DNA of 64,000 nt from Tomitella gaofuii (GCF_014126825.1 NZ_CP059900.1:3734954-3798953), one strand, 5' to 3'; counted from the stretch's first letter, positions 35,393 to 44,109 are shown. Notes: generated by a model from the letters alone, not told the origin. Translations and numbers: made by a program.

Positions 35393-36685
35393 GTGACCGC
35401 ACCCGCCCCGATCAGCCGCCCGGCCCGCGCACGCCCGACCGCCCGCGGCCTCCGGGCCCGCGGCCGCGCCGGCGTCGCGGCGGCTGCCCTCGGCGCGGTG
35501 GCCCTGAGCGTGGCCCCGCTGAGCGCGGTGGTGTTCACGCAGCCCGCCGCCGCCGCTCCGTTGTCCTCGGGCTCCGGCGGGGACTCCGGGTCGGCCGGGG
35601 CCGCCTCGGTGGAGTCGTCCGCGCAGTCGATGACCGGCTCGGGCGAGAGCGTCGGCTCGGCGAGCCCCCTCGGTTCCACCGACACCGCGTCGCTGGGCAG
35701 CACCGTCGCGCTGCCGATGGACGCCGTGTTCGGCAGCTCCGGGCTTCTCGAGGACCCGTACCAGGTCCCCCGGCCCGACCCGGCCATCACGCAGACGCGG
35801 GTGGTGCGCATCGAACGCGACGCCGCCGAACCGCGGCTGGAGACCTGGTACGTCGACTCCGCCTCGATGTCGCGGACCATCGCCGTGCAGGTGCTGCGGG
35901 CGGCGGACCCGGAAGCGCCCGCGCCGATGCTCTACCTGCTCGACGGGGTCGGCTCCGACCTGCCCAGCGGCTGGATCACCCTGGGGCACGCCGACGACTA
36001 CTTCCGTGACAAACAGGTCACCGTGGTCATGCCCACCGGCGCCTACGGCTCGATGTACACCGACTGGATCGCCGACGACCCGATGCTCTCACGCAACAAG
36101 TGGGAGACCTTCCTGACCTCGGAGCTTCCGCCGCTGCTCGAGGGCGGCGCGCACGCGATCCCCTTCAACGGCAAGCGCGGCATCGCCGGCCTGTCGATGG
36201 GCGCGTCCGGGGCGCTGGGCATCGCCACGCTGCACCCCTCCCTCTACAGCGCGGTGGCGGGGATCAGCGGCTGCTACTCGTCGCTGTCCGACGCCGGCTA
36301 CGCGATGACGAAGATGACGGTGGAGACGCGCCGCGGCGATGTCACCAAGATGTGGGGTGCCCGGGACAACCCCGAGTGGGCCCGGCACGACGTCCTCTCG
36401 CACGCCGACGCGCTGGAGGGGATGGCGGTGTACCTGTCCGCGTCGCCCGGGATCGGGCGGCCCGGCGAGCTGGAGGGACCGTACGGCGGCGACGTGTCCG
36501 CCTACCTGTCCGGCGCCGTCATCGAGCAGTTCGTCTACGGGTGCACCCAGGACCTCGACCGCGCACTCGACGACGTGGACGCCGACGTCCGCGTCGACTA
36601 CCTGCAGGACGGGCTGCACGGCTGGGAAACCTTCGGCCCGCAGCTCGCGCCCGCGTGGCGGCACATGAGCCGGGCCCTGTACTGA
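35393..36685 (+). CDS. Secreted mycolyltransferase/esterase (antigen 85 family)
   Basis: This 430-residue protein of the Ag85/esterase D family transfers mycolic acids to trehalose or arabinogalactan in the cell envelope. A GTG start with GGAGG precedes a long signal peptide ending near QPAAAAPLS. Residues about 50-110 form a Ser/Gly/Ala-rich linker, then an alpha/beta hydrolase domain. The oxyanion/substrate segment YGSMYTDWIADDP and NKWETFLTSELP closely follow Ag85, with nucleophile Ser268 in GLSMGASG and His409 in DGLHGWETFG. The presence of such a gene is the best sign of a mycolic-acid-producing host. It is monocistronic, converging on the DUF3151 gene. Confidence 0.9.
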   Translation: MTAPAPISRPARARPTARGLRARGRAGVAAAALGAVALSVAPLSAVVFTQPAAAAPLSSGSGGDSGSAGAASVESSAQSMTGSGESVGSASPLGSTDTASLGSTVALPMDAVFGSSGLLEDPYQVPRPDPAITQTRVVRIERDAAEPRLETWYVDSASMSRTIAVQVLRAADPEAPAPMLYLLDGVGSDLPSGWITLGHADDYFRDKQVTVVMPTGAYGSMYTDWIADDPMLSRNKWETFLTSELPPLLEGGAHAIPFNGKRGIAGLSMGASGALGIATLHPSLYSAVAGISGCYSSLSDAGYAMTKMTVETRRGDVTKMWGARDNPEWARHDVLSHADALEGMAVYLSASPGIGRPGELEGPYGGDVSAYLSGAVIEQFVYGCTQDLDRALDDVDADVRVDYLQDGLHGWETFGPQLAPAWRHMSRALY

Positions 36686-36707
36686 GGCCGGCTCATGTGC
36701 CGGCGGT

Positions 36708-37127
36708 TCAGGCCAGGCCCAGCTCGCCCGCGGCCGCCGGGTCGCAGTCCTCGAGCAGATCGAGGCAGCGGCGGTACTCGCTGTCCTCGCCGATCGTCTG
36801 TGCGGCCCTGGCCAGCGCACCGACAGCGCGCAGGAACCCCCGGTTGGGCTCGTGGCTCCAGGGCACCGGGCCGTAGCCTTTCCAGCCGTTGCGGCGCAGC
36901 TGGTCCAGGCCGCGGTGGTATCCGGTGCGCGCATAGGCGTACCCGGCCACCGCGGCGCCCTCCTCCAGGGCGCCCTCTGCCAGCGTCGCCCAGGCGATGG
37001 ACGCCGACGGGTACTTGGCCGCCACTGCGGTGGGGTCGGCGTGGTTGAGCAGCTCGGACTCGGCGTCGTCGTCATCGCCGGGAAGCAGGACGGGCGGGGG
37101 TCCCAGAAGGTCACCGAAAGAGGTCAT
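36708..37127 (-). CDS. DUF3151 family protein (Rv0360c-like)
   Basis: This small 139-residue soluble protein begins MTSFGDLLGPPPVLLPGDD and contains YPSASIAWATLAEGALEEG, YAYARTGYHRGLDQLRRNGWKG, PVPWSHEPNRGFLR and CLDLLEDCDP, all hallmarks of DUF3151. The family is conserved beside fba in mycobacteria (Rv0360c) and has no established function. The ATG at 37127 matches the family N-terminus; ATG 37136 is possible. Confidence 0.9.
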   Translation of the reverse strand: MTSFGDLLGPPPVLLPGDDDDAESELLNHADPTAVAAKYPSASIAWATLAEGALEEGAAVAGYAYARTGYHRGLDQLRRNGWKGYGPVPWSHEPNRGFLRAVGALARAAQTIGEDSEYRRCLDLLEDCDPAAAGELGLA

Positions 37128-37326
37128 GGTGCCCATTGTGCCGGAGGGGCCGCGCACCGTGGACCCGGACTGCGCCGCGCTCCGGCCGCCACCCCGCGTG
37201 CAGGCTGCCACCCCGCGTGCCGGTTGCGGCGACACGCCGGGACGACACGCGCGCGTGGTGATGATCGGCGCGAGGCGCGAGGCCAACCGAGCACGGCCCC
37301 CGCCATGCACACCGCCCCGGCACGCG

Positions 37327-37360
37327 ACGGCGGCCGCACCCCCGGGGATGCGGCCGCCGT
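37327..37360. terminator. Strong hairpin downstream of fba
   Basis: ACGGCGGCCGCA (37327-37338) and TGCGGCCGCCGT (37349-37360) form a perfect 12-bp G+C-rich stem with a 10-base loop, 21 bp beyond the fba stop on the - strand. There is no U-run, as is common for actinobacterial terminators. Confidence 0.7.
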
Positions 37361-37381
37361 AATGCGTTCCGAACCGTGCGG

Positions 37382-38425
37382 TCAGGCGCTGACGGACTTG
37401 CCCGCCGAGTGCAGGTTCCGGCAGGCCTCCACCACGCGGTCGGTCATCGACTGCTCGGCCTTCTTGAGGTAGCTGCGCGGGTCGTAGACCTTCTTGTTGC
37501 CCACGTCGCCGTCGACCTTGAGCACACCGTCGTAGTTGGTGAACATGTGCGCGGCGAGCGGCCGGGTGAACGCGTACTGCGTGTCGGTGTCCACGTTCAT
37601 CTTGATCACGCCGTAGGTCAGCGACTCTTCGATGTCCGAGACCGCGGAGCCGGAGCCGCCGTGGAAGACGAAGTCGAACGGGTTCTCGCCCTCCGACAGG
37701 CTCAGCTTCTTCTCGGCGATCCGCTGCCCGGCGGCCAGCACCGCCGGCTCGAGCTTGACGTTGCCCGGCTTGTACACGCCGTGCACGTTGCCGAACGTCG
37801 CTGCGAGCATGTAGCCGCGCTCGTCGCCGACCCCCGCGGCGCCGAGGGCGTCGACAGTCTTCGCGAAGTCCTCGTCCGAGGTGTAGAGCTTCTCGTTGAT
37901 CGCGTTCTCGACGCCGTCCTCTTCACCGCCGACGACGCCGATCTCGATCTCGAGGATCTGCTTCGCCTTGGAGGTCAGGGCCATGAGCTCCTTGGCGATC
38001 TCCAGGTTCTCGTCGATCGGCACCGCGGAGCCGTCCCACATGTGCGACTGGAACAGCGGGTTCTTGCCGGCGTCGACCCGCTCCTGCGACAGCGCGATGA
38101 GCGGGCGGACGAAGCCGTCCAGCTTGTCCTTGGGGCAGTGGTCGGTGTGCAGCGCGATGTTGACGTCGTACTTGGCGGCCACCACGTGCGCGAACTCCGC
38201 GAGCGCGACCGCGCCGGTCACCATGTCCTTGACACCGAGCCCGGATCCGAACTCCGCGCCACCGGTGGAGAACTGGATGATGCCATCGCTGCCGGCCTCG
38301 GCGAAGCCGCGGATGGCGGCGTTGATGGTCTCGGACGACGTGCAGTTGATTGCGGGGTAGGCGAAGGTGTTCTCCTTGGCCCGTCCGAGCATCTCGGCGT
38401 AGGCCTCGGGGGTTGCGATGGGCAC
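37382..38425 (-). CDS. fba: Class II fructose-bisphosphate aldolase
   Basis: The 347-residue zinc-dependent aldolase of glycolysis/gluconeogenesis has AYPAINCTSSETINAAIRGF, the zinc-binding HTDHCPKDKLD, FQSHMWDGS, IEIGVVGGEEDGV, VHGVYKPGNVKL, and FHGGSGS near the phosphate site. Length and motifs match the actinobacterial enzyme (Rv0363c). A CATAAT -10-like element on its strand lies at 38489-38494. It diverges from the DedA gene at 38622 and is followed by a strong hairpin. Confidence 0.95.
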   Translation of the reverse strand: MPIATPEAYAEMLGRAKENTFAYPAINCTSSETINAAIRGFAEAGSDGIIQFSTGGAEFGSGLGVKDMVTGAVALAEFAHVVAAKYDVNIALHTDHCPKDKLDGFVRPLIALSQERVDAGKNPLFQSHMWDGSAVPIDENLEIAKELMALTSKAKQILEIEIGVVGGEEDGVENAINEKLYTSDEDFAKTVDALGAAGVGDERGYMLAATFGNVHGVYKPGNVKLEPAVLAAGQRIAEKKLSLSEGENPFDFVFHGGSGSAVSDIEESLTYGVIKMNVDTDTQYAFTRPLAAHMFTNYDGVLKVDGDVGNKKVYDPRSYLKKAEQSMTDRVVEACRNLHSAGKSVSA

Positions 38426-38621
38426 GGCTGGGGTCCTCCATTGACGACTGTGCAGGTCCGGGGCGGGCCGACACGGCCTACCGCACTCATTATGGCAACT
38501 CCCCGCGGCGAAGTCTCGTGACGGCCCACTCGGTGGGGACGGAAGGAGGGCGCCGGCCGCCGACGGTGACGAGGCTCACGGCCTCCCGGATCCACGCTGC
38601 GGTCCAGGTACGCTGGGCTCC

Positions 38622-39404
38622 GTGAATTTGCTGGCCGCTTCCGACTCCGTCACCACGAACCTGGCGCTGATGCCGGGCTTCATGGACCCGTTCAACCTGA
38701 TCGGCTACTTCGGCGCCTTCGCATTCTGGGGCCTGCTGCTGGTCATCCTGATCGAGTCGGGAGTGCTGTTCCCGATCCTGCCCGGAGATTCGCTGCTGTT
38801 CGTCGCCGGGCTCATCGCCGCCGGCAGCGCGACCGCCGAGCATGCCGACAAGGTCGCGGATTCACACCTCAAGCTCGTCTGGCTGCTCATCGGCGTGCCC
38901 ATCGCCGGCATCATCGGCGGGCAGATCGGCTACTGGATCGGCCGCTACACCGGTACGTCCATGTTCAAGCCCGACGCACGCTTCCTCAAAGAGAAGTACC
39001 TGGTCGAGGCACATGACTTCTTCGAGAAGCGCGGGCCGTTCACCATCTTCATCGCGCGCTTCGTGCCCATCGTGCGCACGCTCGCACCCATCGTCGCCGG
39101 CGCCGCGCGCATGCGGTACTCCCTGTTCAGCCTCTACAACATCGTCGGCGCCATCGTCTGGGGCGCGGGCATCGTGCTGCTCGGCTACTGGCTGGGCAGC
39201 TTCGCGATCATCCAGAAGCTCATCGAACCGATCTTCATCCTCATCGTGCTCGTGTCGGTCCTGCCGATGGTGTGGGAGTGGTACAAGCGGCGCAAAGCCG
39301 GCGGCGGCGACGCGTCTTCCGCAGGCGGACATGCCGCCACCGCCGACGAGCCGCAGTCCGTTTCGCTCGGTTCCGCCGACCCAGAGCAGCCGGCCGGCCA
39401 GTGA
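38622..39404 (+). CDS. DedA-family membrane protein
   Basis: The 260-residue SNARE-associated/DedA-family protein has ESGVLFPILPGDSLLFVAGLIA near the N-terminus, GGQIGYWIGRYTG, and the re-entrant region signature FIARFVPIVRTLAPIVAGAARM. Four or more hydrophobic segments and a Ser/Ala-rich cytoplasmic tail are visible. DedA proteins act in membrane lipid transport/scrambling and envelope homeostasis. It starts at a GTG (38622), a poor start in codon terms but at the expected N-terminus, and corresponds in position to Rv0364. Its stop overlaps the next gene's GTG. Confidence 0.9.
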   Translation: MNLLAASDSVTTNLALMPGFMDPFNLIGYFGAFAFWGLLLVILIESGVLFPILPGDSLLFVAGLIAAGSATAEHADKVADSHLKLVWLLIGVPIAGIIGGQIGYWIGRYTGTSMFKPDARFLKEKYLVEAHDFFEKRGPFTIFIARFVPIVRTLAPIVAGAARMRYSLFSLYNIVGAIVWGAGIVLLGYWLGSFAIIQKLIEPIFILIVLVSVLPMVWEWYKRRKAGGGDASSAGGHAATADEPQSVSLGSADPEQPAGQ

Positions 39405-40063
39405 CCTTCTTCAGCACCGCACTCGACCACGTCCAGTCCGCAGGCCCCGGCCTGCTGGTCGTGATGGTCGCTGCGGTGCTGTTCGTCGAATGCGCGTTCC
39501 TCATCGGCTTCGTGCTGCCGGGCGATTCCCTGCTGGCCACCGCGGGCATGATGTTCGCGGCCGGGCATCAACCGGGGTGGCTGTTGCTCGCGGTGGTCGC
39601 CGTGTTCGCCGCGGCCGTGGCGGGCAACCACGTGGGCTACCGGATGGGTCGATGCCGTGGGAGCAGGCTCGCCGCCCGCCCCGGCGGCCGGTTCGTCAAC
39701 GCCGAGAACCTCGGAAAGGCTCGCGGCCTGCTCAACCGCTACGGCTTCTGGGGCGTGCTCATGGCGCGCTGGCTGCCGTGGATCCGCACGCTGTGCCCCC
39801 AGGTCGCAGGCGCCGCGGCGATGAACCGGCGCTCGTTCGCTATCGCGACGGCGCTCGGCGCGCTCGTCTGGGCCCCGGTGATGCTGGTCGTCGGGTACGT
39901 CGGCGGTTCGCAGCTCGACCGCGTGCGCTGGCTCATGCCGGTGGTCCTCGGCGGAATGACGCTCACCGTCGTCGTCGTCACCGCGGTCGGAGTGGTGCGC
40001 ATGCGCAGGGAAGGCCGCGAGAATCGGTGCGCCGAGGAAGCCGCGCCCGCCCTCACGCACTGA
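39401..40063 (+). CDS. Second DedA-family membrane protein
   Basis: This 220-residue paralogue is coupled to the previous gene (GTGA overlap). It has ECAFLIGFVLPGDSLLATAGMMFA, NHVGYRMGRCRG, MARWLPWIRTLCPQVAGAAAMNRRSF and two C-terminal helices, the DedA pattern with the basic PxxR segment retained. Tandem DedA genes may form a hetero-oligomer or divide lipid substrates. No second copy is at the corresponding M. tuberculosis position as far as I recall, so it is probably a local duplication, though the two differ strongly in sequence. Confidence 0.88.
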   Translation: MTFFSTALDHVQSAGPGLLVVMVAAVLFVECAFLIGFVLPGDSLLATAGMMFAAGHQPGWLLLAVVAVFAAAVAGNHVGYRMGRCRGSRLAARPGGRFVNAENLGKARGLLNRYGFWGVLMARWLPWIRTLCPQVAGAAAMNRRSFAIATALGALVWAPVMLVVGYVGGSQLDRVRWLMPVVLGGMTLTVVVVTAVGVVRMRREGRENRCAEEAAPALTH

Positions 40064-40079
40064 GCGACCGGGCCGGCGC

Positions 40080-41252
40080 TCACCCCGCGCCGTAGCCGGA
40101 TGTGGTCTTCTCGACCCGCGCCGCCGCCTCCATCAGCATCCACCCCGACACCTGTACGGACAGATCACGCTCGGCGACCCGCGCGGACGGGTCGTCGGGC
40201 CGGAACAGGGCCGCCGGCACCACCGCGGGGGTCACCCACTCGTGCCCGAACAGCGGCTCTCCGTCGAACTCGATCCGGTTGCCCCACGCCGCCTCGGCGG
40301 ACGTCAGCACCAGGTTCGCGGCCGCGCCGCGCAACAGGTCCGCATCGGGCACGGCGTCGGGCAGGTCGCACGCGACCCCCGCGAGATACCGTGCCAGGAT
40401 CCCGGCGAACAGCCCGCCGTCCTCGCCGCCGTCGCCGTGGATGACGCCGCCGACGCACATGCCCGTCGACACCGCCTCGAGCAGGCGCCCGATGCGCTCA
40501 CCGTGCGTCGACACCCCCGACGCTTCCGCCCCCGACACATCCGCGGCATGCGCCGCAAGCTCCGTCTCCGCGCCGAGCACTGTGCCTTGGCAGTAGGTGT
40601 AGTACTCCTCCACCAGCACGCCCTTGCGGATGCCGTCGTGGATGAGGGCCGTCTGCGGGTCGCGGAGCGTGGCATCGAGCCAGTCGCAGAGCCTCTCCGC
40701 CGTGTCGGTCCGCCCCAAGCGGGCGCAGAGGATCGCCGCCGGCCCGTTGGTGGCCGCGTTCAGGAAGTCGCCGCCGCGCCGCCAGGGCAACACCCCCGTG
40801 ACGGGGTCGGCCCCGGCCACGATGGCGGCCGTCAGTTTGTCGAATCCGCGCGGCTTGCGCACGCCGCACAGCCGCGTCGCCCGCTCCAGCGCCAACGCCA
40901 TCCACGCCATGTCGTCATGGAAGTCGCGCCGCCAGCCGATGGACCCCGACCGGCTCACAGAATTGCGGATCCACGGGGTGCGGCACAGGTTGCCGAGCCG
41001 GCGGCGACGCACCGGGGTGGGCTCGCGCAGCGCCGCATCCACCGCGCAGTCGATCAGCTGCGCCTGCCACCAGTAATGCCAGGTGACGAACGTCCCGGAC
41101 GGCACGTCGGCCGGCCAGCGCGCGCAGCCCATCCTCGTCCACGGGACCGCCCAGAGCCGCCGGATGTGCCGGTGCACGACAGCCGACTCCGCGGCATCGG
41201 CGCGCGAGGCCCACGCGGTGAGCTGCGCCGACGGGCCGCCAGGTAACGACAT
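40080..41252 (-). CDS. Glycoside hydrolase family 76 protein (alpha-1,6-mannanase-like)
   Basis: The 390-residue GH76-type (alpha/alpha)6 protein shows the family's catalytic aspartate pair in FHDDMAWM (Asp113-Asp114), WWQAQLIDCA, CARLGRTDTAERLCDWL, and TYCQGTVLGAETEL. GH76 enzymes cleave alpha-1,6-mannan; in Mycobacteriales the substrate could be the mannan core of lipomannan/lipoarabinomannan. No signal peptide is evident, so it may be cytoplasmic, as for Rv0365c at the equivalent position. Confidence 0.88.
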   Translation of the reverse strand: MSLPGGPSAQLTAWASRADAAESAVVHRHIRRLWAVPWTRMGCARWPADVPSGTFVTWHYWWQAQLIDCAVDAALREPTPVRRRRLGNLCRTPWIRNSVSRSGSIGWRRDFHDDMAWMALALERATRLCGVRKPRGFDKLTAAIVAGADPVTGVLPWRRGGDFLNAATNGPAAILCARLGRTDTAERLCDWLDATLRDPQTALIHDGIRKGVLVEEYYTYCQGTVLGAETELAAHAADVSGAEASGVSTHGERIGRLLEAVSTGMCVGGVIHGDGGEDGGLFAGILARYLAGVACDLPDAVPDADLLRGAAANLVLTSAEAAWGNRIEFDGEPLFGHEWVTPAVVPAALFRPDDPSARVAERDLSVQVSGWMLMEAAARVEKTTSGYGAG

Positions 41253-41304
41253 GATCTCATCGTGCCCCGACCCGGCCCGCGGCGCAGGGCGTTCGGAATC
41301 CGGT

Positions 41305-41403
41305 CGCTCACCACGCGGTGGACAGAGCTCCGCTCACCACGCGGTGGACAGAGCTCCGCTCACCACGCGGTGGACAGAGCTCCGCTCACCACGCGGTGGA
41401 CAG
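41305..41403. repeat. 26-bp tandem repeat, about 3.8 copies
   Basis: Units of CGCTCACCACGCGG-TGGACAGAGCTC start at 41305, 41331 and 41357, with a partial fourth at 41383-41403; the first three are identical. The fourth covers the last codons and stop of the methyltransferase gene, so each unit re-encodes its C-terminal LSTAW and stop on the - strand. Each contains the near-palindrome CCACGCGGTGG and a GAGCTC site. Confidence 0.95.
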
Positions 41404-42117
41404 ATCCGCGTGCTGCCGGATCCACGTGTGCATCGCGATGCCCGCCGCCACGCCGGCGTTGATGCTGCGCGTGGAGCCGAACTGCGCAATGGACACGGTG
41501 GTGAGCGCGGCGTCGCGGGCCTCGTCCGTCACGCCAGGCCCCTCCTGGCCGAACAGCAGCATGCACTCGCGCGGCAGCGTCGCCGTCTCGATCGGCACCG
41601 ACCCCGGCACGTTGTCCACCGCGACCACGCCCAGGCCGTGCTCCGACGCGTAGTCCAACAGGGTCGGGACGTCCGGATGATGCTCGATGTGCTGGTAGCG
41701 GTCCGTGACCATCGCGCCACGACGGTTCCAGCGCCGCCGGCCGACGATGTGCACCGCCCCCACCGCGAAGGCGTTGGCGGTACGCACCACGGTCCCGATG
41801 TTCGAGTCGTGGCCGAAATTCTCGATGGCGATGTGCAGCGGATGGCGCCGCGTGTCGATGTCCGCGACGATCGCCTCGCGCCGCCAGTACCGGTAGGCGT
41901 CGACGACGTTGCGGCGGTCGCCGTCCTCGAGCAGTGCGCGGTCCAGGCGCGGATCGTCCGGCACGGGCCCGCCGCGCGCCTCCCGCCACGGGCCGACGCC
42001 GACGGGACGCGGGTTCCACTCGGTGGGGCCGGGCGCGGCAGTGCGCGGGTCCAGGTTGCGGGTCTCCGGCAGGTCCTGCGTCGACGCGTCGGGTCCGTTG
42101 TGGCTGGTGTGAGGCAC
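41386..42117 (-). CDS. SpoU/TrmH-family RNA 2'-O-methyltransferase
   Basis: The 243-residue SPOUT methyltransferase modifies tRNA or rRNA ribose using S-adenosylmethionine. Trefoil-knot motifs are FGHDSNIGTVVRTANAFAVGAV (motif 1, conserved N and R), LLFGQEGPGV (motif 2), and IAQFGSTRSINAGVAAGIAMH (motif 3). A GTG at 42117 (VPHTSHNG) is the best start; the frame remains open upstream without a natural N-terminus, so the first 50 residues are uncertain. The gene corresponds to the Rv0380c position. Its stop lies inside the last 26-bp repeat. Confidence 0.88.
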   Translation of the reverse strand: MPHTSHNGPDASTQDLPETRNLDPRTAAPGPTEWNPRPVGVGPWREARGGPVPDDPRLDRALLEDGDRRNVVDAYRYWRREAIVADIDTRRHPLHIAIENFGHDSNIGTVVRTANAFAVGAVHIVGRRRWNRRGAMVTDRYQHIEHHPDVPTLLDYASEHGLGVVAVDNVPGSVPIETATLPRECMLLFGQEGPGVTDEARDAALTTVSIAQFGSTRSINAGVAAGIAMHTWIRQHADLSTAW

Positions 42118-42233
42118 GTCGGCGACGGTACCCGCCGGCCGACGCCCCGGCGTATCGCGGCGAGTGCGCGTGCGACAGACTGCGCAGAGGACCAGGCGCA
42201 CGGCCCGGCGCACCCATGGCAAGGAGTCTTCGA

Positions 42234-42707
42234 GTGAAACCGTCCCGGCTGATCGTCCGTCTGCTCGCGCCGCTGGCGATCACCCTGTTCCTCGCCGGCA
42301 TGTACCTGGGCTTGAGCCGGCCCACCCTGGTCCAGACGCCACTGGGCGCCGTCCAGTGCGCCTCGGCGTTCGGCACCGGTTCGGTGCAGGGTGCCACGGA
42401 GACCGGCCAGGCCAGCTGCGCCGCGCTGACCTCCGAACGCCAAGTGTGGGCGTCGGCCATGCTCGCGATCTCGATCGGCCTGCTGCTGGGCCTGGTATGG
42501 GTCACCGCCACGTCCATTTCGACGGACGCGGCCGACGGCCCACGGACGCGCACCGGCGTCCCGGAGGGGGCCTGGCCGCCGCTGGACCCGTCCGCCGGCT
42601 GGGCCGACTACCCCGGCCAGTCCCCCACCACGCGCGCGCCCCAACCGCCGGCGGCGCCCGGTGCCGTTCCCCCGCAACCGCCCCGGCATCGTCCGGCAGA
42701 GGACTAG
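42234..42707 (+). CDS. Small two-helix membrane protein, unknown
   Basis: This 157-residue protein is not recognised. It has an N-terminal hydrophobic helix (LLAPLAITLFLAGMYLGL), a short extracytoplasmic loop with two Cys residues (VQCASAFG, ASCAAL) that could form a disulfide, a second helix (AMLAISIGLLLGLVWVTA) and a Pro/Ala-rich cytoplasmic tail. I chose the GTG at 42234 because AAGGAG lies seven bases upstream; an ATG at 42216 is the alternative. It diverges from the SpoU methyltransferase. Confidence 0.75.
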   Translation: MKPSRLIVRLLAPLAITLFLAGMYLGLSRPTLVQTPLGAVQCASAFGTGSVQGATETGQASCAALTSERQVWASAMLAISIGLLLGLVWVTATSISTDAADGPRTRTGVPEGAWPPLDPSAGWADYPGQSPTTRAPQPPAAPGAVPPQPPRHRPAED

Positions 42708-42750
42708 GCTGGTGTCATGGGCGTGCTGGTTTAGCCGCTACGGTTCCCGT

Positions 42751-42800
42751 CGATACTGGTTGAAACTGGTCGATGCTGGTTGAAACTGGTCGATGCTGAA
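42751..42800. repeat. 20-bp tandem repeat, 2.5 copies
   Basis: CGATACTGGTTGAAACTGGT (42751-42770), CGATGCTGGTTGAAACTGGT (42771-42790) and a half unit CGATGCTGAA follow each other directly. Only one base differs between the full units. They lie between two small membrane-protein genes, 50 bp before the likely start at 42850, and are A/T-richer than the context. Confidence 0.9.
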
Positions 42801-42849
42801 GGTGACCGTGCGGCGGTCCGCGTCGCCCGGGTCGAGGTCGGTGAGTCGG

Positions 42850-43299
42850 ATGGGCCGTGCGCGTTCCGTACGAGCGGTTGCAATCGTGACCGCACTGTTC
42901 CTCGCCGCCTTCATCGCGTGGGTGACGGTGCTGCACACCATGGCGCCGCAGGGCACGCTCGCCGCGCAGATCGTCATCCTGCTGGGCGGGTACGTCCTCC
43001 TGCTGGGCGTCGGGCTGCTGTGGGCGCATCGGCGTCCGCGCCTGGCACGCCACGGCTACGAGGGGTGGGCCACCATCCTGGCGGTGCACCCGTTGCAGCC
43101 GCGTGAACTCACCGGCGAGCTCACGGACATCACGCTGCGCCTCGTGGTCCCCGGCGCGGTGCCGTACGCGGGCCACATCGTGCGGATGCTCGACCCGCAC
43201 GAGCGCGCCATCTTCCTGCCGGGCGAGACCTTCCCCATCCGCGTCGACCCCCGCGACCGGGACCACGTGCTGCTGCAGCCGCATCTGATGCCGCACTGA
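42850..43299 (+). CDS. Small membrane protein, unknown
   Basis: This 149-residue protein is not recognised. Two N-terminal helices (AIVTALFLAAFIAWVTVLHTM and IVILLGGYVLLLGVGLLW) precede a soluble C-terminal domain with GYEGWATILAVHPLQ, TLRLVVPGAVPY, and FLPGETFPIRVDPRDRDHVLL, which looks like a small beta-rich domain. The ATG at 42850 follows GAGGTCGGTGAG. An ATG at 42793 lies within the 20-bp repeats and would add 19 basic residues. Function is unknown. Confidence 0.75.
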   Translation: MGRARSVRAVAIVTALFLAAFIAWVTVLHTMAPQGTLAAQIVILLGGYVLLLGVGLLWAHRRPRLARHGYEGWATILAVHPLQPRELTGELTDITLRLVVPGAVPYAGHIVRMLDPHERAIFLPGETFPIRVDPRDRDHVLLQPHLMPH

Positions 43300-43341
43300 G
43301 CCGCCACACTGGAAGGGCCACCGGGCGGCGGGGTCGGGCGG

Positions 43342-44109
43342 CTAACGGCGGCGCAGCGCGAGCATGCCCTCGACGAGCATGAGGTGGGCGGCGCCGTAGC
43401 TGGCGATCACGAACCCCTCCGCCAACCGCCGGGCCGCCGCGCCGCGCAGGAACATCCGTCGGCCCACGATCGCCGCATCGGACACCGTGAACAGCATCCC
43501 CCCGGCGCCGAGCCAGGTGCGGGTGTCGGCGGCATCGGGGCGCACCACGTCGGCGATCCGGGGCGCCCCCGGTGCCAGCCCCGGGTCGGCCGCGAGCGTG
43601 GCCGTGGTGCCCAGCGCCAGCGAATACCCGCTGAGTGTGGACGCCACCTGCGGCATCCGCCAGTGGAGCAGCGCCGCCCCGGCCGCCGCGGACGCGCCGC
43701 CCACCAGAGCGGTCTTGAGCCTCGGCTTCGCGCCGTGCTGCCGCAGGTACTGCCCGTAGGCGGACTGCATCACGCCGAAGGCCGACGCCCCGCGCCGCAG
43801 GCGTTCGTCGTCGTCCGCGTCGATCATGAACACGTCGCCCGCCGTCGCGCCCGCCAGTCCGATGAGCAGCAGTGCCGTGTCGACGCCGTCGATCGCGCCG
43901 GCGCGCCGCTCGCGCAGCACACGGGCCGCCAGAGCCGGCCCCAGCGTGGTCTTGGTGGCGTACTGGATGCGTTTGTCGCCCGTCAGCGCCAGCGCCGTCG
44001 TGGCGAGCGCCCCGGCCAGGTACACCCCGTGCTCGGGGTGGAGTCCGCCCGATCCGCGCAGCGACGCGCCCACCCTGCGCAGGACCGACCGTGCGCCGCC
44101 ACGGGTCAT
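43342..44109 (-). CDS. Lysoplasmalogenase (YhhN family)
   Basis: The 255-residue polytopic membrane protein of the YhhN/TMEM86 family hydrolyses the vinyl ether bond of lysoplasmalogens in characterised members. Typical features are KRIQYATKTTLGPALAARVL, LIGLAGATAGDVFMI and FTVSDAAIVGRRMF, with seven or eight hydrophobic segments. Its substrate here is unverified. The ATG overlaps the pyrE stop by four bases, so the two are translationally coupled. It converges on the gene ending at 43299. Confidence 0.82.
   Translation of the reverse strand: MTRGGARSVLRRVGASLRGSGGLHPEHGVYLAGALATTALALTGDKRIQYATKTTLGPALAARVLRERRAGAIDGVDTALLLIGLAGATAGDVFMIDADDDERLRRGASAFGVMQSAYGQYLRQHGAKPRLKTALVGGASAAAGAALLHWRMPQVASTLSGYSLALGTTATLAADPGLAPGAPRIADVVRPDAADTRTWLGAGGMLFTVSDAAIVGRRMFLRGAAARRLAEGFVIASYGAAHLMLVEGMLALRRR

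Noticed and set aside
41305-41403. Possible CRISPR array
   Set aside because: Units are directly contiguous with no spacers and no cas genes nearby.
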